Shown piece by piece: positions 61,050-64,000 of a stretch of 64,000 bases of DNA (positions within the stretch are counted from its first letter, which is position 1; each line of letters starts with the position of its first letter). This DNA is from Brevibacillus_D fluminis_A (GTDB taxonomy: Bacteria > Bacillota > Bacilli > Brevibacillales > Brevibacillaceae). The stretch covers positions 3,900,001-3,964,000 of the forward strand of contig NZ_CM125436.1 of assembly GCF_052072235.1 (NCBI RefSeq), read 5' to 3'. The notes beneath the pieces were generated by a model that worked only from the letters and a program-made list of their open reading frames with translations, searched no databases and had not been told where the DNA came from. A program made the translations under genes and the position numbers.

Positions 61050-61283
61050 CTAGCTGGCGGTATTGTTAAAAACGCCTTGCTCACGGAGCGCCTCCATGAT
61101 CTCGCTTACGGTCTGATCGCGTTCCAGCAAAGACATCACGACGTCGACCTGTTCATGAGACAGTCCGTTTGCCCACAGGCTTTCACGCAGCAGCACGGGA
61201 TTGTTGCGGCGGAAATTCGCTTGCAGGGTGCGTAGCACGCGTTTCTCAAAACTTTTCTCCAAACGCAGTTCGGTTGTAGACAT
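61050..61283 (-). CDS. Small conserved hypothetical protein (77 residues)
   Basis: GAGGTG stands eight bases before the ATG. The product is charged and helical (LEKSFEKRVLRTLQANFRRN, then SHEQVDVVMSLLERDQTVSE) with no membrane segment or known motif. It stands alone, convergent with the DUF2062 gene and divergent from mapB. Confidence 0.6.
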   Translation of the reverse strand: MSTTELRLEKSFEKRVLRTLQANFRRNNPVLLRESLWANGLSHEQVDVVMSLLERDQTVSEIMEALREQGVFNNTAS

Positions 61284-61446
61284 CACGTAACACCTCTTTT
61301 CATTCACTCGTTAATGGCACTTCGCAAAAAAGCGAAATAGGCGAATACCCTTTATTATCTTATAAAGTGAACCAAGAATCAATGTCGGCCTTTCAAACAT
61401 ATGCTAACAAAATGAAAGCCGTGGAACCAGGAAGGAGCTTTTCACC

Positions 61447-62190
61447 ATGATTGTTATCAAATCGGAAACCGAAATCGCGAAAATGAGGGATGCGGGCAAA
61501 ATTTTGGCTGCCTGCCACCAAGAAATTCGCCATCTGATTCGCCCTGGCATCACTACCTGGGAAATCGACCAGTTCGTCGAGAGCTTTTTGCAAAAGCACG
61601 GCGCCACCCCGGAACAGAAAGGGTATCATGGCTATCCATACGCAACCTGCGCATCTGTCAATGATGTCATCTGCCATGGCTTCCCGAAAAAGGAGCCGCT
61701 GAAAGACGGCGACATCGTAACGATCGATATGGTCGTGAACAAAGACGGCTGGCTGGCTGATTCTGCATGGTCCTACGCTTGCGGCACCGTCAGCGAAGAA
61801 GCGCGTCGTCTGCTCGACCTTACTCATAAAGCGCTGTTCATCGGAATCGAGCAAGCCGTCGATGGCAACCGCATCGGCGACATTTCTCATGCGATCCAAA
61901 AGTTCGCCGAAGCCAATGGCTTGGCCGTCGTCCGCGATTTCACCGGACACGGCATCGGGCAAAGCATGCATGAAGATCCGTACGTTCCGCATTTTGGCCC
62001 TGCCGGAAAAGGCGCCCGCCTGAAAGAAGGAATGGTCATCACGATCGAACCGATGTTGAATCTCGGCACCTATCATGCCAAAATTGATGATGACGGTTGG
62101 ACTGCACGGACACGCGACGGCGCCCTCTCCGCACAGTATGAGCACACGATCGCGATTACGTCAAACGGCCCGCTCATTTTGACCGAATAA
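61447..62190 (+). CDS. mapB: Type I methionine aminopeptidase, second-type (MapB/YflG-like)
   Basis: 247 residues, pita-bread fold. Metal ligands are in IDMVVNKDGW and LADSAWSY near 97-108, FTGHGIGQSMHE near 170, TIEPM near 202 and QYEHTIAI near 235. The size and isolated position match Bacillus YflG rather than the essential map of the ribosomal operon. It removes the starting methionine from nascent proteins. AAGGAGCTTTTCACC precedes the ATG. The DinB gene follows after 23 bases. Confidence 0.9.
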   Translation: MIVIKSETEIAKMRDAGKILAACHQEIRHLIRPGITTWEIDQFVESFLQKHGATPEQKGYHGYPYATCASVNDVICHGFPKKEPLKDGDIVTIDMVVNKDGWLADSAWSYACGTVSEEARRLLDLTHKALFIGIEQAVDGNRIGDISHAIQKFAEANGLAVVRDFTGHGIGQSMHEDPYVPHFGPAGKGARLKEGMVITIEPMLNLGTYHAKIDDDGWTARTRDGALSAQYEHTIAITSNGPLILTE

Positions 62191-62213
62191 AAGAGAGAGA
62201 TTGGTGATTGACT

Positions 62214-62675
62214 ATGATGGAGGAGATTTTGCAGCGATATGAAACGAGTATCGCATGGGCCAATGCAGCGAGACAAATCACCGAAGAACAATGGCTCTCA
62301 CCAATGAAGGACGGCAAATGGAGCATTGCCGAAACCGTATCCCACCTGATCGCCTGGGATCGTTTCATCCTGGACGTTCGCCTGCCCCATATCGCACCGG
62401 GCAAGCAGCTTGCTTCCGCTCCCGTCGATGTGGAAACAATGAATGGCGATGCAGCGCGTTATGCGCGCTCCGGCGTCACGCGCGATGAATTGCTCGACCA
62501 GTGGGTGGACGTTCGCTCCCGGCTGCTTGACAAGCTCCGCACGCATAGCGAGGAGTCGTTCGCTGCCCCATATTACATCGGGGATCGGGAAATGACGCTC
62601 GCCCGCTACATCGAAGGGATGATCGACCACGATCTGCATCACCGTGAGCAGATGGACGCATTCCTCGGACGATAA
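62214..62675 (+). CDS. DinB-superfamily protein
   Basis: 153 residues, four-helix bundle with metal-binding histidines in SHLIAWDRF near 44 and in HDLHHREQM near 140. Members act as thiol-dependent transferases (bacillithiol) or have unknown roles. It follows mapB closely on the same strand and probably shares its transcript. ATG start with an AGAGAG/TTGGTGA region upstream. Confidence 0.85.
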   Translation: MMEEILQRYETSIAWANAARQITEEQWLSPMKDGKWSIAETVSHLIAWDRFILDVRLPHIAPGKQLASAPVDVETMNGDAARYARSGVTRDELLDQWVDVRSRLLDKLRTHSEESFAAPYYIGDREMTLARYIEGMIDHDLHHREQMDAFLGR

Positions 62676-62687
62676 TGCGAAGAAAAA

Positions 62688-62727
62688 AAGCAGTAAGCCT
62701 CGTCATGACGGCTTACTGCTTCTTTCG
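62688..62727. terminator. Bidirectional terminator after the DinB gene
   Basis: AAGCAGTAAGCC pairs with GGCTTACTGCTT around a ten-base loop. Confidence 0.88.
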
Positions 62728-62731
62728 TTTG

Positions 62732-62902
62732 TTAACGAACCTTTTTCATCGTGACACTGCCCATCATCTCTTCCAGCGCCTGCACGTCTTTCTCCAATTC
62801 GCGGATATCATCCTCGATCAGTTGCATAAGGCGTTGCTTCTCACGCAAAACTTTGCGAGTTTGCTCAAGACGATGATTCATGTCGAACACACCGAGATAC
62901 AC
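62732..62902 (-). CDS. 56-residue coiled-coil small protein
   Basis: GGGAGGG stands eight bases before a GTG start. The product begins MYLGVFDMNHRLEQTRKVLR and continues as one long charged helix with Leu/Met heptads, ending KKVR. It is likely a small structural or regulatory coiled-coil. An ATG seven codons in lacks a binding site. Confidence 0.65.
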   Translation of the reverse strand: MYLGVFDMNHRLEQTRKVLREKQRLMQLIEDDIRELEKDVQALEEMMGSVTMKKVR

Positions 62903-62981
62903 TTGTTGTTCCCTCCCTATGTAACATGCTACAACTACGTTACATGTTATGCAGGAAGTTCCAATTGTTTACACTTTCGGG

Positions 62982-63029
62982 TTAGAAAACTTGGTTTCGC
63001 GTTTTTGGCGGAGCCTTAGTTCCACGTAC
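62982..63029. repeat. Partial copy of the hairpin repeat
   Basis: TTAGAAAACTTGGTTTCGC then TTTTTGGCGGAGCCTTAGTT matches the first half of the units at 43640 and 44342, after which the match fades. Confidence 0.75.
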
Positions 63030-63032
63030 CCA

Positions 63033-63365
63033 TTACAACCCCTTGTACTTCGCCAGCTCCGCACGCAGCCGGTAAATCTCCTGCTGCATCGCACGCTTTT
63101 CCAGCTGTTCCATTTCTTTATCAATGTTCGCATACGGATTATGGCTGTATTCGCCGCCGAACTCGCTCATCGGATTCACCCATGTCGGCTCTTTCGGCAC
63201 GATCATCGCCATCGCCAAATAAATCAGGATCGGGATTCCGGTAAAGATGGTCAATACGATCACACCCAGACGAACCAGCGTGGAGTCGATTCGCAAAAAC
63301 TGCGCCACCCCTCCACATACCCCAAACAATTTCTTGTCATACCCCGAACGATAGAGTCGATTCAT
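63033..63365 (-). CDS. PspC domain protein
   Basis: 110 residues. The PspC domain occupies residues 1-60: LYRSGYDKKLFGVCGGVAQFL leads into a hydrophobic helix (LGVIVLTIFTGIPILIYLAMAMI). A charged, coiled-coil-like tail of 45 residues follows. PspC proteins respond to membrane stress. AGGTGAATG precedes the ATG. No pspA-like gene is visible nearby. Confidence 0.88.
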   Translation of the reverse strand: MNRLYRSGYDKKLFGVCGGVAQFLRIDSTLVRLGVIVLTIFTGIPILIYLAMAMIVPKEPTWVNPMSEFGGEYSHNPYANIDKEMEQLEKRAMQQEIYRLRAELAKYKGL

Positions 63366-63553
63366 CTCACATTCACCTTTCTTTGTTCCTGTACTTGAAC
63401 TGTTCGTTTCTCTACTACTAGGATAGCAAATCGGCCTGTTGGCCATAACTGTCCATGGAGGGATTTCGCCTCCGTCCCGAGGCGGAGATCCTGGTTCACG
63501 AGCCACCTTCGGCGCTTTAACGCTTTTACGTGCCTTTCTTTTCTGCTACAATA

Positions 63554-63592
63554 AAGAAAAAAGACCGCGCAGGTGGCGGCCTGCAGCGGTCA
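63554..63592 (-). terminator. Terminator after the flavin reductase gene
   Basis: GACCGCTGCAGG-CCGCCA-CCTGCGCGGTC (one mismatch) followed by six T on the minus strand. Confidence 0.88.
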
Positions 63593-63599
63593 AGCGATC

Positions 63600-64000
63600 T
63601 TATTTGGGTTGGTAAAGCGGGCGCGGGCGGTCAAACAGCTCACCGAGTGTGGCATAGGAATGGCCCGCCAGTCTGCTTACAGGCGCGAGTTGCTTGGCAT
63701 CGATTTTGCCGTCGTAATAAAGTTCATCGGCGACATGCACGTGAACGACCTCGGCGATGATCAAATCCGATGTAGCCGGTTCGCCGAGCGGTACGACCTG
63801 GTGCAGCCGGCATTCAAAATGGAGCCTGGCCTCGGCCAAGCGCGGTGCCTTCACTTGTGCAGACGGCTGTTTCGTCAGCCCGATTTCGTCCACCTCACTG
63901 ACGCCCGGCGGATAGTCTGCCGAACTTTGATTCGCAGCGTCCACGTTGTGGCAATCCACCATATTGATGACGAATTCTTTCGTTTCCAAAATATTGCGCG
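63600..64000 (-). CDS. Flavin reductase-like (DIM6/NTAB) family protein, C-terminal part
   Basis: The frame runs off the right edge, so the N-terminus is missing; about 133 C-terminal residues are visible. The segment RNILETKEFVINMV, then ARLHFECRLHQVV and HVADELYYDGKIDAKQLAPVSRLAG, is characteristic of FMN-binding flavin reductase-like proteins with the split beta-barrel fold. These proteins supply reduced flavin to monooxygenases or act as flavoproteins of unknown use. Confidence 0.82.
   Translation of the reverse strand, partial: RNILETKEFVINMVDCHNVDAANQSSADYPPGVSEVDEIGLTKQPSAQVKAPRLAEARLHFECRLHQVVPLGEPATSDLIIAEVVHVHVADELYYDGKIDAKQLAPVSRLAGHSYATLGELFDRPRPLYQPK

Overview
The window is an ordinary chromosomal stretch of a spore-forming, Gram-positive Firmicute, most likely a Brevibacillus-type member of the Paenibacillaceae. 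That placement is an inference from four things: moderately high GC; strong AGGAGG-type ribosome binding sites with frequent TTG/GTG starts; Bacillus-lineage families (YheC/D spore ATP-grasp, YhaM, YtnP, FapR operator, yybP-ykoY and TPP riboswitches, ECF sigma with zinc-finger anti-sigma, tandem LCP proteins, AzlCD with a MocR regulator); and short intergenic hairpin repeats. I see no rRNA, tRNA, prophage, transposase or CRISPR array. Genes are densely packed on both strands, usually as one- to five-gene units separated by hairpin terminators.

Layout. 1-3000: tail of a cation-diffusion-facilitator gene, a long inverted repeat, a PHP phosphoesterase, a YugN-like protein and an MBL hydrolase. 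3160-9150: a CNNM/HlyC-type membrane protein, a UvrD-type helicase with a Cys/His N-terminal extension, and an ABC-F ribosome-protection-type gene behind a promoter, a 22-codon leader peptide and four successive terminator hairpins. 9160-14260: FabI, ZIP transporter, phosphoesterase, RacA-like DNA-binding protein, and a TerC-family manganese exporter behind a yybP-ykoY riboswitch. 14340-18900: MocR-AzlC-AzlD operon, CheW, NCS2 purine permease. 18900-25270: uncharacterised protein, ThpR, an unknown gene coupled to SurE, a short subtilase, a TerB-like protein, and a second CNNM/HlyC protein with a ~300-nt leader containing a terminator. 25740-30830: XPB-type helicase, ECF sigma/anti-sigma pair, MtaD-type deaminase. 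31080-37570: ABC-2 transporter pair, SGNH hydrolase, MFS transporter, FapR-controlled FabH, YtnP-like lactonase.

37570-48010: a 1,423-residue protein that looks like a degenerate kinase-NTPase-TPR-GAF receptor ending in an intact GGDEF domain, then homoserine dehydrogenase, small unknown genes, a tandem hairpin repeat and two LCP ligases. 48100-52000: a TPP-riboswitch-controlled pyrimidine/thiamine-precursor uptake operon (substrate-binding protein, thiamine-binding protein, permease, ATPase) to which a TatD-type hydrolase is translationally coupled. 52160-64000: YheC/D, a secreted double NlpC/P60 protein with one dead domain, a SEC-C protein, an uncharacterised two-gene unit with an acidic/alanine-rich linker, YhaM, YkvA-like, DedA, DUF2062, a second-type methionine aminopeptidase, DinB, PspC-like protein and the end of a flavin reductase gene.

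The most promising material for new biology is: the large GGDEF protein; the ABC-F leader; the hairpin repeat family, in which the stem is kept while its sequence changes; the long unexplained leader of the second CNNM gene; and the TatD gene inside the thiamine-precursor operon. Coordinates of start codons were chosen by Shine-Dalgarno spacing and may differ from automatic calls by a few codons.
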